Positions 35,204 through 44,406 of a stretch of 51,675 nt of DNA are shown in pieces. The notes under the pieces were generated by a model. That model was not told the DNA's origin and did no database searches. It saw nothing but the letters and a program-made list of their open reading frames with translations. Each line of letters opens with the position of its first letter. Position 1 is the stretch's first letter. The position numbers and the translations under genes are program-made. Source of the DNA: Nocardia amamiensis (GTDB lineage Bacteria > Actinomycetota > Actinomycetes > Mycobacteriales > Mycobacteriaceae); the NCBI RefSeq assembly GCF_015477605.1, contig NZ_JADLQX010000041.1, positions 1-51,675 of the forward strand, written 5' to 3'.

Positions 35204-35836
35204 TCAGGCCGACGCGACCTCCCATGCGAACCCGTCCGGATCGGTGAAGGATCCGATATCGCCGCCGATGACGATCCGATGCGACCCGGTGCCCTCCGGG
35301 GCGACGCCGGCGTCCTTGGCGGCGGCACGACGCCCGTAGAGCGCCAGCTTGACCGACGACGACGGGGCGTCGAACTCGACGTACTTGCTGCCGAAGCTTT
35401 TCGCCACGGTCAGGCCACGGTCGAGGTAGAACTGCTTGGTCGTCTTGACGTTGTCGACCCCGAGGAGCACCACGAACTCGTCGATCTCCCGGGTGGCCGG
35501 GCCGGTGTCCTTCTTCGACGAGGTCGCGACCTTCCAGATCGCCCCGTCCGGAGCCTGGACGACACCGCCGTAGCCCCAAAAGCTCTTCTTGGCCGGCTTC
35601 AGCGTCGTCGCGCCCGCGTCGACAGCGGTGCCGATGAGGCTGTCGACGGCGCTCGGCTGAGACACCACGAGCGACAAGATGAAGCCACGGAACCCGCTCG
35701 TCGGCGCCTCCGAGGCGCGCACGCGCAGCTTGTCGCCCAGACCGAACGCGGCGGCGTAGAAGGCTGCGCCGGCCGCGGGATCGGGCATCTCGAGGATGAC
35801 GGAGTCGATAGTGGTCTGATCAGTGGTGATGTTCAT
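35204..35836 (-). CDS. VOC (glyoxalase/bleomycin-resistance fold) family protein
   Basis: A 210-residue protein made of two VOC modules. The first begins SVILEMPDPAAGAAFYAAAF (about residues 11-30) and includes YGGVVQAPDGAIWKV; the second begins FVVLLGVDNVKTTKQFYLDR and ends FTDPDGFAWEVA. VOC proteins include dioxygenases, lyases and antibiotic-binding proteins; the metal ligands are not obvious here, so no activity is assigned. ATG 35836 begins the family similarity; the frame extends upstream to 35995 without support. It ends against a strong shared terminator. Confidence 0.88.
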   Translation of the reverse strand: MNITTDQTTIDSVILEMPDPAAGAAFYAAAFGLGDKLRVRASEAPTSGFRGFILSLVVSQPSAVDSLIGTAVDAGATTLKPAKKSFWGYGGVVQAPDGAIWKVATSSKKDTGPATREIDEFVVLLGVDNVKTTKQFYLDRGLTVAKSFGSKYVEFDAPSSSVKLALYGRRAAAKDAGVAPEGTGSHRIVIGGDIGSFTDPDGFAWEVASA

Positions 35837-36012
35837 GGCAGTAACGCTATGTGCGGCCCGGTGACCAGCGCTTCTCGATTCCTGACCGATGTCGTCAGCC
35901 GTTTCGGGGCGCAAGGCGCCATCCCCGCTGGCGCATATACCGTGGGTGCGACGAGCCAGCAAACCGCAGCTCACAGCGTCATTTTGTGGTGGCACCCCGT
36001 GGGCGTCGGGCG

Positions 36013-36480
36013 CTAGTCGCCGGCAGTGGCCTGTTCGGCGATTTCGTCGGCGGCCTGCTGGTAGGCGTCGGCGGCGCGGGCGAAGTAATCGAAGAGGAGT
36101 TCGCGCTGTTCAGGCGTGTAGCTCTCGATGATGGTGCCGATATTACGGCGCGCGGGGGCCAGCACCCGGTCGAGATCGGCGGGTCGGTCGATGGGTTCGA
36201 CGATGACTTTGCGGCGGTCGCCCGAGGCGGCGGCGCGGCGCACGTAACCGGCCTGTTCGAGACGGTCGATCAGGCGGGTGGTGGGGCCGGTGGTCAGACC
36301 GGTGCGGGCACCGAGCTCGCCGGGGGTCATGGCACCGCTCAGTTCCAGGATGTTGAGCGCGTACAGATCCGTCGCCCCGAGCCCGACCGCCTTCGCTCCG
36401 GCCTGCGCATGCAGCACCACCGAACTCAGGTACCGGCGGAAGACCAGGCCGGGATCGACGTCGCGCCGACGTGTTGACAA
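36013..36480 (-). CDS. MarR family transcriptional regulator
   Basis: A 155-residue winged-helix regulator. MarR features are LYALNILELSGAMTPGELGA, RTGLTTGPTTRLIDRLEQAG and YVRRAAASGDRRKVIVEP (recognition helix and wing). It begins with TTG at 36480, with an AGAGAGGACT purine-rich stretch upstream. Divergent from a three-gene operon 95 bases away, with two palindromes in between, so it most likely represses that operon and itself. The ligand is unknown; MarR proteins often sense phenolics or oxidants. Confidence 0.9.
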   Translation of the reverse strand: MSTRRRDVDPGLVFRRYLSSVVLHAQAGAKAVGLGATDLYALNILELSGAMTPGELGARTGLTTGPTTRLIDRLEQAGYVRRAAASGDRRKVIVEPIDRPADLDRVLAPARRNIGTIIESYTPEQRELLFDYFARAADAYQQAADEIAEQATAGD

Positions 36481-36512
36481 GGCGGAGTCCTCTCTCTACT
36501 CTCTTCCTCAAC

Positions 36513-36526
36513 GAAGAGAAATCTTC
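36513..36526. promoter_or_regulatory. Palindrome GAAGA-GAAA-TCTTC
   Basis: A perfect 5-base inverted repeat around four bases, between the MarR gene and the SgcJ-like gene. Together with the next site it is a candidate MarR operator. Confidence 0.55.
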
Positions 36527-36536
36527 TGCGCAGTTA

Positions 36537-36555
36537 ATTCTTCTGAGCAGAGAAT
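36537..36555. promoter_or_regulatory. Imperfect palindrome ATTCTTCTG-AG-CAGAGAAT
   Basis: Arms ATTCT(T)CTG and CAGAGAAT around AG, 20 bases before the SgcJ-like start. It shares the TTCT/AGAA core with the neighbouring site, and its size fits a MarR dimer. Confidence 0.6.
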
Positions 36556-36575
36556 AGCACGAGAAAGGGTTTCCC

Positions 36576-37214
36576 ATGACGTCGACCACCCCCGAGACCG
36601 AGCCGACCACCCCGCGCAAGACGCGACGCCGCATCGTGCTGCGCACCCTCGGAGTCGCCACACTCGCGCTCGGCGTCGCCGCCGGCGGCGGATACGTGTG
36701 GCTGGATCAGACGTCCGAGGTCCGCAGCACCGGTGTCGCCGAGTGCGCGACCGTCACTCCCGACGGTGGCAGCGCCGACGACTTGCGGGCCGTATGCGCC
36801 ACCATCGCCGCCATGACCGCGGCCTGGGACCGCAATGACGCCGACGCGTTCGGTGCCACCTTCGCCGAGAACGCCACCTACACCACCTTTCTGGGCACTC
36901 ATTACGTGGGCCGCCGCGACCTCACCGAGTCGCACCGTGCCCTGTTCTCGGGATTCCTGAAGGGCACCAAGCTTGCCGACGCTTTCCTCGGGGTGCGCTT
37001 CTACGGCAGCGACGTCGCGATTATCACCAGCCGGGGTGACCGTTACGAGCACGACCGCCCGGCGGAGTTGTCCAAGACGCAGACCTACACGGTCGTGCGG
37101 GAAGCCGACAGCCAATGGCGGATAGCGAGTTTCCACAACACCAAGCGGCAGTCGGTCATGGAGCGCATCTCGTTCCTGTTCGACCCGGCGACGAAGCCGG
37201 AGGCCGAGCGGTGA
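36576..37214 (+). CDS. SgcJ/EcaC-like (NTF2 fold) membrane-anchored protein
   Basis: A 212-residue protein with a single membrane anchor or uncleaved signal segment near the N-terminus (RRIVLRTLGVATLALGVAAG). The outside domain has the SnoaL/NTF2-like SgcJ/EcaC arrangement: LRAVCATIAAMTAAWDRNDA, FAENATYTTFLGTHYVGRRD and a final strand QWRIASFHNTKRQ. These domains often bind small hydrophobic molecules. ATG 36576 has GAAAGGG upstream. It is first of a three-gene operon; its stop overlaps the SDR start as GTGA. Confidence 0.85.
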   Translation: MTSTTPETEPTTPRKTRRRIVLRTLGVATLALGVAAGGGYVWLDQTSEVRSTGVAECATVTPDGGSADDLRAVCATIAAMTAAWDRNDADAFGATFAENATYTTFLGTHYVGRRDLTESHRALFSGFLKGTKLADAFLGVRFYGSDVAIITSRGDRYEHDRPAELSKTQTYTVVREADSQWRIASFHNTKRQSVMERISFLFDPATKPEAER

Positions 37215-37930
37215 GAGCACTGGTCACCGGCGCCAGCGCGGGAATCGGGCGCGCATTCGCGATATCCCTCGCAGCGCAGGGGTATTCGGTGACGGCCGTG
37301 GCACGTGGCGTCGACGGCCTCGAGACGTTGATGGCCGAACTCGGCACTGGGCACGACTATCTGGCCGCCGACCTCAGCACCGAGGAAGGGCTGCAGGCGG
37401 CCGCGGAACGGCTCCGCTACGGCTGCTACACGCTGCTGATCAACAACGCCGGAACCGCCGCGCACGGCGATTTCGCCACGGTTCCAGTCGAATCGGCGCT
37501 CGCCACGTTGGATGTGAATTGCCGGGCGGTGGTCGTGTTGGCGCACGCGTTCCTCGACGCGGCGACGCCCGGAAGTGCCTTGGTGAACGTGTCCTCGACG
37601 CTCGGACACACCCCGAAACCCGGTCTCGCCGTGTACAGCGCGACCAAGGCCTTCGTCACGGCATTCTCCGGAACGCTCTGGCACGAACAGCGATCACGCG
37701 GCGTGCGAGTGCTGGCCCTGTGCCCTGGCGTCACCGCCACTGCCTCGCAGACCGCCGCCGATGTGCCGCCCTGGCTGCTCCAGACGCCCGAGCAGGTCGC
37801 GGACCGCGCTCGGAAAGCCTTGTCCGGCATGACCGATGCCGTCGTACTCACCAGCCCGGTCGACCGGGCATTCACCGCCGCATTGCGGCTGCTCCCCCGC
37901 CGGGCCGCCTTGGCCCTGCTGGCCGACTGA
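37211..37930 (+). CDS. Short-chain dehydrogenase/reductase
   Basis: A 239-residue SDR. The nucleotide-binding motif TGASAGIG lies at about 6-13, NNAG follows a LLI strand, the catalytic Ser is in VNVSSTLG and the Tyr/Lys in YSATKAF. It uses GTG 37211, which overlaps the stop of the upstream gene (GTGA), so it is translationally coupled; the frame continues upstream inside that gene but is not used. The substrate is unknown. Cofactor preference is probably NADP(H), since a basic residue (AVARG) rather than an Asp follows the second strand. Confidence 0.92.
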   Translation: MRALVTGASAGIGRAFAISLAAQGYSVTAVARGVDGLETLMAELGTGHDYLAADLSTEEGLQAAAERLRYGCYTLLINNAGTAAHGDFATVPVESALATLDVNCRAVVVLAHAFLDAATPGSALVNVSSTLGHTPKPGLAVYSATKAFVTAFSGTLWHEQRSRGVRVLALCPGVTATASQTAADVPPWLLQTPEQVADRARKALSGMTDAVVLTSPVDRAFTAALRLLPRRAALALLAD

Positions 37931-37940
37931 AAGGATCATC

Positions 37941-38570
37941 ATGACCATCAACGCCATCGCCGTCCTCGGCGCCACCGGTCGCACCGGGCGGATGGTGGTC
38001 GACCGGGCCGTGGCCCGAGGGCATCGCGTCACCGCTGTCGTCCGCCCGACCACCACGCCGGCCCGCGTGCACGGATCGACCGTGGTGACGGCCGATCCAT
38101 GCGCTGCGGGCGCACTGACCGGACTGCTCGACGATCACGACGCGGTGATCTCCGCGCTCGGCGCGGCCGGGCGCGGACCCACCACCGTCTACTCCGCCGC
38201 CACCGGCGAGATCATCGCCGCCATGCCCCCGGCCGGACGACTTCTCGTGATCTCCTCGGGGGCGCTGGACATCCCGGCCGACGCCGGACCGAGCACCAGA
38301 CTCATGGCCATCCTCTTGCACAGGATCATGCGGCACACCTACGCCGACATGACCCGCATGGAAAACCTGCTCGCACACAGCGATCTGCGCTGGACAGCGG
38401 TGCGCCCCACGAGGTTGACCGACGCACCCGCCAGCGGCGGTCCACGCGTCTCACTGGGTGCGAGTGCGAAGGTCGGCTCGCGCATCTCGCGAGCCGACCT
38501 CGCCGACTATCTCCTCGACGCCATCGACGACCCGCACACCTACCAGTCCGTGGTCGCCGTCTCGTCCTGA
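37941..38570 (+). CDS. NAD(P)-binding protein, NmrA/atypical SDR type
   Basis: A 209-residue atypical SDR. The Rossmann motif is AIAVLGATGRTGRMVVDRAV and the typical VTAVVRP strand follows, with HDAVISALGAAGRGP and LLVISSGALD later; SDLRWTAVRPTRLTD matches the NAD(P)H-binding family. It starts 10 bases after the SDR stop, with AAAGGA upstream of ATG 37941. Such proteins act as flavin/quinone reductase-like enzymes or redox sensors. Last gene of the operon controlled from the MarR intergenic region. Confidence 0.9.
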   Translation: MTINAIAVLGATGRTGRMVVDRAVARGHRVTAVVRPTTTPARVHGSTVVTADPCAAGALTGLLDDHDAVISALGAAGRGPTTVYSAATGEIIAAMPPAGRLLVISSGALDIPADAGPSTRLMAILLHRIMRHTYADMTRMENLLAHSDLRWTAVRPTRLTDAPASGGPRVSLGASAKVGSRISRADLADYLLDAIDDPHTYQSVVAVSS

Positions 38571-38579
38571 TCGCGTCCT

Positions 38580-38593
38580 TGCGCCGCGGCGCA
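38580..38593. terminator. Palindrome TGCGCCGCGGCGCA between converging genes
   Basis: A perfect 14-base palindrome sits in the 51-base gap between the NAD(P)-binding gene and the carboxylase gene, which converge here. It could fold as a small stem and serve as a shared terminator. Confidence 0.4.
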
Positions 38594-38621
38594 TCGGCAC
38601 AGCGATCTTCGGCAGTGCGTA

Positions 38622-41600
38622 TCAGCCGGGCAGACCGGCCTCGATTGCCTCGATGATGCGCGGGCGCAGTTCGGCGGCGCGGATGATGGCATCGACCGAA
38701 CCGACCTCGACAGCGCGCTGAATACTGTGCACACGGTCGAATTCCGCGGCGACATCGCCGAGTTTCGCCGCGCGGACCGACGACCGGACTTCGTCGAGTT
38801 CGGCGGTCAGGGCCATGCGGTCGGCGCCGGATGCGTTCGCGGCGCGCGCCTCCAGCTCCCGCACCCTCGGATCGGTCGCGGTGCGCGTGTCGACCTCACC
38901 GGAGAACACCACGGCAGCCGCCGGGGCGCCACCGAGTACCGAAGCGAACGAGCCTTCCAGCGCCAGCACGGTCATATTCGGGTTCAGTGCCTTCGAGAAC
39001 ACCACAAACGCGCCACCGTGATACCGGGAGATCACGCAGAAGACGATGGGGCCTTCGAAGTTTACGATCGCTCGGCCGATCTCGGCGCCGTACTCGAGCT
39101 GCAGCTTGCGCATCGACTCGGGCGAGCCGTCGAAGCCCGACAGGTTCGCCAGGACGACCAGCGGCCGATTGCCGCTAGCGGCGTTGATCGCCCGCGCGGC
39201 CTTCTTCGACGACTGCGGGAACAGCGTGCCCGCGGTATAGGTGTCCGGGCCGTCGGTGGGCGTGAAGCCGCGTCGCGGCACCCCCCGTGACTCGATGCCG
39301 AGCAGGCACACCGGGATACCGCCCAGATGCGCGTCCTGCACCACCGCGGTTTCGGCGTCGGCCATCCCCGCCCACCGTTCCAGCACCGGGTGGTCCTGGT
39401 CGGACAGCGCCCGCATCACGGTCCGGATGTCGAAGGGCTTCTTGCGATCCGGGTTCTTGGCGGCGGAGAAGATCTCGCCGACGGTGGCGAAATCGCTGTC
39501 CGCCACCACATGCGGGAAATCGGAGACGTCGCGATCGACGGGGTCGCTGGTCTGCGCCCGCCGCGGCGACTGCTCACCGGGTGCGATGTAGGTGTGGTCG
39601 TAGTGCGACATCAGAACGTCGCGCGCGGCGGTCAGGTTCGGCGCCCAGTACTGCCCCTGACCGTTGGGGCCCATCACCCGGTCGTAGCCGCCGATGCCGA
39701 AGTTGTCCTCGGCCGACACACCGCCGGAGAAGTCCAGCGCCTGCTTGCCGGTGAGCACCATCGCCGAATCCGGCGTCATCACCAGGATGCCCTTGGTATG
39801 CATCAGCATGGTGGCCTCGGCGTTCCAGTACGGCTGCGCACCCACGTTGATGCCCGAGACCACGATGTTGATCTCGCCGCCGTCCTGGGTGAACTCGACG
39901 ATCCGCTTGAGTGCCGCCGCCACCCAGTCCATGTTCTCCGTGCCGGACTTCATCGAGATCCGGGCGCCGGAGGACAGCGCGTACCACTCCAGCGGCACGC
40001 GCATCTGTTCGGCCAGATCCATTGCGGCGATCACACGGCGGCACTCCGGCTCCGACAGAGCACCGAGCGATTTCGTCGGATCCCCGAGCAGGACGACCCG
40101 GGTGACGCCCTGTGGATGCAGCGCGGTCGGCGTGGTGACCACGCCCGCGACGATGGCCGCGGTGTTGTGCCCCTTCGGCCGGTCGACCGGCACCAGCGCG
40201 TGGTCGGAGTCGAGGTCGTACTCGGCGAATCGGCCGAGCAGACCGGTGAGCTCGTAGGGGTACACCGTGTTGCGGCTGCTGGCCCGCAGCACCTTCTGCC
40301 GGTACTCGTCGAGCGGCTCGACCGGGTCGTCGGTCCGCTCGTTGACGATCACCTCGGTGCCTCCGGTGGCATCGAAGGAGATGTGCACGGCGACCTTCAT
40401 CAGCTCACCCGTCTCCGGGTCGCGCTGCCGCGCGATGATCAGGATCTCCTCCAACCCGGCGCCCGCGGTCGTCGGCTCCACGCGCTCGACGATGGTCTCG
40501 AACTCGGTGGGAGTGATGTCCAGCGGCGGCCAGATGTACATCACGATGCGGTTGGTGTTGAAGCGCTTGGCCGACGGCCGCCGCGACTGCGCCCGGCGAA
40601 TCGAGTCGACGCAGGTGGCGATGGTGCCCTCGGCCGTCGGCAGTGCGAGCAGCCTGCCGTCGTGCTCGCGCAGTGCCGCCAGGTCACGCACCTGCGCGAA
40701 CGCGACGAGTCGCTCGTCCGACGGATTCTCTTTCGCGACGCACCGGAACAGGTAGACCTCGTCGTTGTCCGAGGACGGCAGCCGGGTGAGGTCGAACTTG
40801 CGCAGCCGCCTCATCTGCATCCGCTCCGCTATGTACGGGTGCAGGCCGCGGATCAGTCGCTCCTCGGCCATGCCGGTGGCAGACGGGCGGAAGGTGAAGT
40901 GATGGTGCATCACGGCGCCGCCGCTACCCGCGACGGTGGCGGTGATCCGATGCACCTGCTTCGGCAACCGTTGCGCGCCGAGCACATCCTGCAGAGCCGC
41001 GGCCATGGCGTCGAAGTCCTCGGGCTGCTTCTCCCAGCCGAGGTAGATGTCGGCCTCGATGGACACCGCGCCGGTCGCCAGCTCGGTGAGGCCGCGCAGC
41101 ACGGTGTCGAGCGCGTCGAAACTCACCGCGGCGGACACCAGGGTCAAGCCCCGGCGCTCGGCGATCACGAACGTGCAGCCACCCACCTCGTGGGTGCGAA
41201 CGCCGGTGAGTCCCTTGTTGCCGTAGTACCGCCGGGTCAGCACCTCCAGCATGACCGTGTTGTCCGGGTTGCCGCGCACCAGCCGCTGGCCGAGCAGCCG
41301 TACCAGCGGCTCGGTGCTGCGCACCATGTCGGCGACGCGGTCGGCGCGATCGGCTGCGTCCGGGTGCGCATCGAGGTGGCTCAGGTGCTTGCGGACGTTG
41401 GTGTACACGCGGGCGCGGTTACGCCGCAGCAACGGCTGGCCGAACCAGGCGTACACCAGGCCGCGCGTGAGGTCGGCGATCACGGGGAAGCGCACCTGTG
41501 TCGCCGCTACCACCCGCTCCAGCGCCAGACCGACCGGCTCGCGCAGGGCCCGGTCCGGCACCGGCTCCCCCAGCCACTCGCGCAGCAGGGTGGTGATCAC

Positions 41601-44087
41601 CGTGACGATGTCGGACGGACGCTGCTGGACCAGGAAGATCCGGAAGACCGCGACTTCGAGGTCGGAGGAGCGTTCCAGATCGGTGACGCCGTAGTGCCCG
41701 AGCGCCTTGGCGAGCTTGGCCCGGAACGACTCCGGCAGCCCGGCCCGCTCCACATCGAGGCTCTGCAAATAGGTGTGGAAGTACTCGCGGGCACTGTGCA
41801 CGTGGCCGTGGCCGCCGTCCTCGTCTCCCGACCGGTGGTGGCTCAGTTCGGCGAGGTCGGCGAATACCTGCACGAGCTCGAGTTCCTCGGCCAGCGGCCT
41901 GCGGTTGTCCGCGATGGCCGCCCGGCGAGCGGCGAGGTAGTCGTCGAGCACCCGGAGGTCGTCGTGCGGGTCGACGTCGAAACCCAGCAGCAGGCTGCGC
42001 AGGTCCTGCTGGCCGCGGGCCAGTCGCTCGTGCGGCCGGACCGGAGTGGGCTCGCCGGGCAGGTCCAGTTCGACCGACTCGACCGGGGTGTCCTCCGCGG
42101 CCTCGCCACCCTCGGCCAGCGGTTCCAGCCGCAGCATCGGTGCGCCGGTCTCCACCTGAGTGCCGACGGAAACGCTGCATTCTTTCAACCGAGCCCGGAA
42201 CGGCGCACGCAGCACCGTTTCCATCTTCATGCTCTCCAGCACCAGCACCGGCGCGCCCGCTTCGACCTCGGCGCCGATCTCCAGCGGCGTGGCGACGACC
42301 AGCGCGGGGGCGGGCGCACGGACGACACCGCCCTCGTCACGGCTGATCCGGTGCGTCACACCGTCCACATCGACCAGATGGATCGGCCCGTGCGTGCCGG
42401 TGATCACGCGGTACCGGGTGCCGTTGACCACGATCTGCCCGGCGTGCCGGTCGAAGCGCTCGAGGTCGACATCGGCGGTGCGGATATCGCCACCGGCCTC
42501 GATACCGATACGGAACCGATGCGCGCCGATGCGCGCGACGCGCACGCGGTAGCCGACGCCGCGCAACTTCAGGTCGAGCGGCCGGCCGCTCTGGTGCTGC
42601 ACCTGCGGGCGTCCGCCGGATGCCGTGGACAGCAGCCGATGCCGCTCGACTCGCTCTTCCTCCTCGTAGGCATCGATGGCGGCGGCGGCCAGCGCGATGG
42701 CGGAGTGGCGGTGCGATACCAGACGGCCCGCACCGCGAACCCGGTCGATCCAGCCGGTGTCCGCGCTGGCGTCGATCACTTCGGGCTGGTCCAGCAGGTC
42801 GAGTACGAAGCTCTTGTTCGTGGCACCGCCCTCGATGACCACGCGGGTCTGTGCCACCGCCCGGCGCAGCCTGCCCAGCGCTTCATTCCGGTCACGGCCG
42901 TAGGCGATGATCTTGGCGATCATCGAGTCGAAGTCGGCGGGAATCGTGTCGCCCTCGCTGACACCGGTGTCCACGCGAATGCCCGGCCCGGCCGGGAGGT
43001 CCAGCCGCGCGATGCGGCCCGGGGCGGGTGCGAAATCGCGGTCGGGGTCTTCGGCGTTCAGCCGGGCCTCGATGGCGTGCCCACGTTCCGCGGGCGGGTC
43101 GCCCTCGAGCCGGCCTCCCGATGCCACCCACAACTGCGCGCGAACCAGGTCGAAACCGGTGGTGTATTCGGTGATCGGGTGCTCGACCTGCAGGCGCGTA
43201 TTGACCTCGAGGAATGCGAACAGCTTTTCACCGGGGTGGTAAAGGAACTCGACAGTTGCCGCACCGCGATAGCCGACCGCTATCGCCAGCCGCTCGGCCG
43301 ACCCCTTGAGCTCGGCCGTCTGCTCGGGGCTCAGCACCGGTGACGCCGACTCCTCGATGACCTTCTGGTTGCGCCGCTGCACCGAGCAGTCGCGGACGCC
43401 GAGCGCCCACGCGGTCCCCTGGCCGTCGGCGATCACCTGGACCTCGACATGCCGGGCGCCGGTGACCAGCCGCTCCAGGAACACCACGCCGCTGCCGAAC
43501 GCCCGCGCGGCTTCCTGGCAGGTGCGCTCGTAGGCATCGACGAGCTCGGCCTCGTTCGTGATCACCCGGATGCCGCGGCCACCGCCGCCTGCGGTCGCCT
43601 TCAGCATCAACGGGTAGCCGATCTCGGCCGCGGCCGCCACGGCGGCCTCCACGGACTCGACCGCACCGCGGCTCCACGGCGCGACGGGTACGCCGACCTC
43701 CTCGGCGATCAGCTTCGCACCGATCTTGTCACCGAGCTTGCGCATGGCCTCGGGGCTCGGGCCGATGAAAGTGACACCGATCTGCTCGCACAGCTCCGCG
43801 AACGCCGGGTCCTCCGCGACGAATCCCCAGCCCACCCAGGCGGAATCGGCTCCGGTCTCCACCAGGGCGCGCTCCAGAACCTTCAGATCCAGGTACGGGC
43901 GCGCAGATGCCGGGCCGAGATCATAGGCGATGTCGGCCTCCCGCACGAACGTCGCGTTCCGGTCGACATCAGTGTGCAGAGCAACGGTTTCGATCCGTAG
44001 ACCGGTCTCCGCCGCCAGATCTCGGACGGCGTGAATAAGGCGCATGGCGGCCTCACCCCGGTTCACGATGGCGATGCGGCTGAACAC
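38622..44087 (-). CDS. Single-chain multidomain biotin-dependent acyl-CoA carboxylase
   Basis: A 1,821-residue enzyme carrying every activity of an acyl-CoA carboxylase on one chain. The biotin carboxylase domain is at 1-450, with the ATP-grasp Gly-rich loop KATAGGGGRGIRV (163-175) and EVNTRLQVEHPITE (294-307). The biotin carrier domain lies around 590-660; the lysine to be biotinylated is K621 in ESMKM. A large middle region (about 690-1280) includes RRYYGNKGLTGVRTHEVGG and LHPYIAERMQMRRLRKFDL, like the central domain of eukaryotic ACC. The carboxyltransferase domain (about 1290-1815) contains VVLLGDPTKSLGALSEPECR and SSGARISMKSGTENMDW. GTG 44087 is the start, with AAGGAG eight bases upstream. 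Most actinobacterial carboxylases are split into alpha and beta chains. Acetyl-, propionyl- or longer acyl-CoA are possible substrates. Confidence 0.93.
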   Translation of the reverse strand: MFSRIAIVNRGEAAMRLIHAVRDLAAETGLRIETVALHTDVDRNATFVREADIAYDLGPASARPYLDLKVLERALVETGADSAWVGWGFVAEDPAFAELCEQIGVTFIGPSPEAMRKLGDKIGAKLIAEEVGVPVAPWSRGAVESVEAAVAAAAEIGYPLMLKATAGGGGRGIRVITNEAELVDAYERTCQEAARAFGSGVVFLERLVTGARHVEVQVIADGQGTAWALGVRDCSVQRRNQKVIEESASPVLSPEQTAELKGSAERLAIAVGYRGAATVEFLYHPGEKLFAFLEVNTRLQVEHPITEYTTGFDLVRAQLWVASGGRLEGDPPAERGHAIEARLNAEDPDRDFAPAPGRIARLDLPAGPGIRVDTGVSEGDTIPADFDSMIAKIIAYGRDRNEALGRLRRAVAQTRVVIEGGATNKSFVLDLLDQPEVIDASADTGWIDRVRGAGRLVSHRHSAIALAAAAIDAYEEEERVERHRLLSTASGGRPQVQHQSGRPLDLKLRGVGYRVRVARIGAHRFRIGIEAGGDIRTADVDLERFDRHAGQIVVNGTRYRVITGTHGPIHLVDVDGVTHRISRDEGGVVRAPAPALVVATPLEIGAEVEAGAPVLVLESMKMETVLRAPFRARLKECSVSVGTQVETGAPMLRLEPLAEGGEAAEDTPVESVELDLPGEPTPVRPHERLARGQQDLRSLLLGFDVDPHDDLRVLDDYLAARRAAIADNRRPLAEELELVQVFADLAELSHHRSGDEDGGHGHVHSAREYFHTYLQSLDVERAGLPESFRAKLAKALGHYGVTDLERSSDLEVAVFRIFLVQQRPSDIVTVITTLLREWLGEPVPDRALREPVGLALERVVAATQVRFPVIADLTRGLVYAWFGQPLLRRNRARVYTNVRKHLSHLDAHPDAADRADRVADMVRSTEPLVRLLGQRLVRGNPDNTVMLEVLTRRYYGNKGLTGVRTHEVGGCTFVIAERRGLTLVSAAVSFDALDTVLRGLTELATGAVSIEADIYLGWEKQPEDFDAMAAALQDVLGAQRLPKQVHRITATVAGSGGAVMHHHFTFRPSATGMAEERLIRGLHPYIAERMQMRRLRKFDLTRLPSSDNDEVYLFRCVAKENPSDERLVAFAQVRDLAALREHDGRLLALPTAEGTIATCVDSIRRAQSRRPSAKRFNTNRIVMYIWPPLDITPTEFETIVERVEPTTAGAGLEEILIIARQRDPETGELMKVAVHISFDATGGTEVIVNERTDDPVEPLDEYRQKVLRASSRNTVYPYELTGLLGRFAEYDLDSDHALVPVDRPKGHNTAAIVAGVVTTPTALHPQGVTRVVLLGDPTKSLGALSEPECRRVIAAMDLAEQMRVPLEWYALSSGARISMKSGTENMDWVAAALKRIVEFTQDGGEINIVVSGINVGAQPYWNAEATMLMHTKGILVMTPDSAMVLTGKQALDFSGGVSAEDNFGIGGYDRVMGPNGQGQYWAPNLTAARDVLMSHYDHTYIAPGEQSPRRAQTSDPVDRDVSDFPHVVADSDFATVGEIFSAAKNPDRKKPFDIRTVMRALSDQDHPVLERWAGMADAETAVVQDAHLGGIPVCLLGIESRGVPRRGFTPTDGPDTYTAGTLFPQSSKKAARAINAASGNRPLVVLANLSGFDGSPESMRKLQLEYGAEIGRAIVNFEGPIVFCVISRYHGGAFVVFSKALNPNMTVLALEGSFASVLGGAPAAAVVFSGEVDTRTATDPRVRELEARAANASGADRMALTAELDEVRSSVRAAKLGDVAAEFDRVHSIQRAVEVGSVDAIIRAAELRPRIIEAIEAGLPG

Positions 44088-44406
44088 TCGCCAGCTCCTT
44101 TCACTTCACAGCTCGACCCGGTCGGACGAGGGATTACGACTTCCGGCTCCGCGTAGTGTGCACCCTCACTCCACATACGTGTACAGCGTTCCGGTGTTAC
44201 TCGCACGTATCGTGGGGCAATGCCTCGCACGAGGCCATGACAGCGGCGGAGGAGTTCCCCGGCCGACTGGCTTCCAGTACCGTACCTGTGATCGGATCGT
44301 AGTCGAGCGAATCGTCGCCCGCGGCGCGCTGCGGCGCGCCATCCGATGGTTGGAGGCACCGAGAAGCCGTGTGAAATGCTCCGCCGCAGCGTGGGAGGTG
44401 ATCTGT
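44088..44406. other. Divergent intergenic region between carboxylase and unknown operon
   Basis: About 320 bases without a supported gene. It contains a 7-base inverted repeat ATACGTG (44175-44181) and CACGTAT (44204-44210) with a 22-base spacer, placed about 90-125 bases upstream of the carboxylase start. It could be an operator for either gene. Confidence 0.45.

Noticed and set aside
39327..43343. 1,338-codon plus-strand frame opposite the carboxylase
   Set aside because: Shadow of the minus-strand carboxylase, which has unambiguous domains; the antisense product has no domain.
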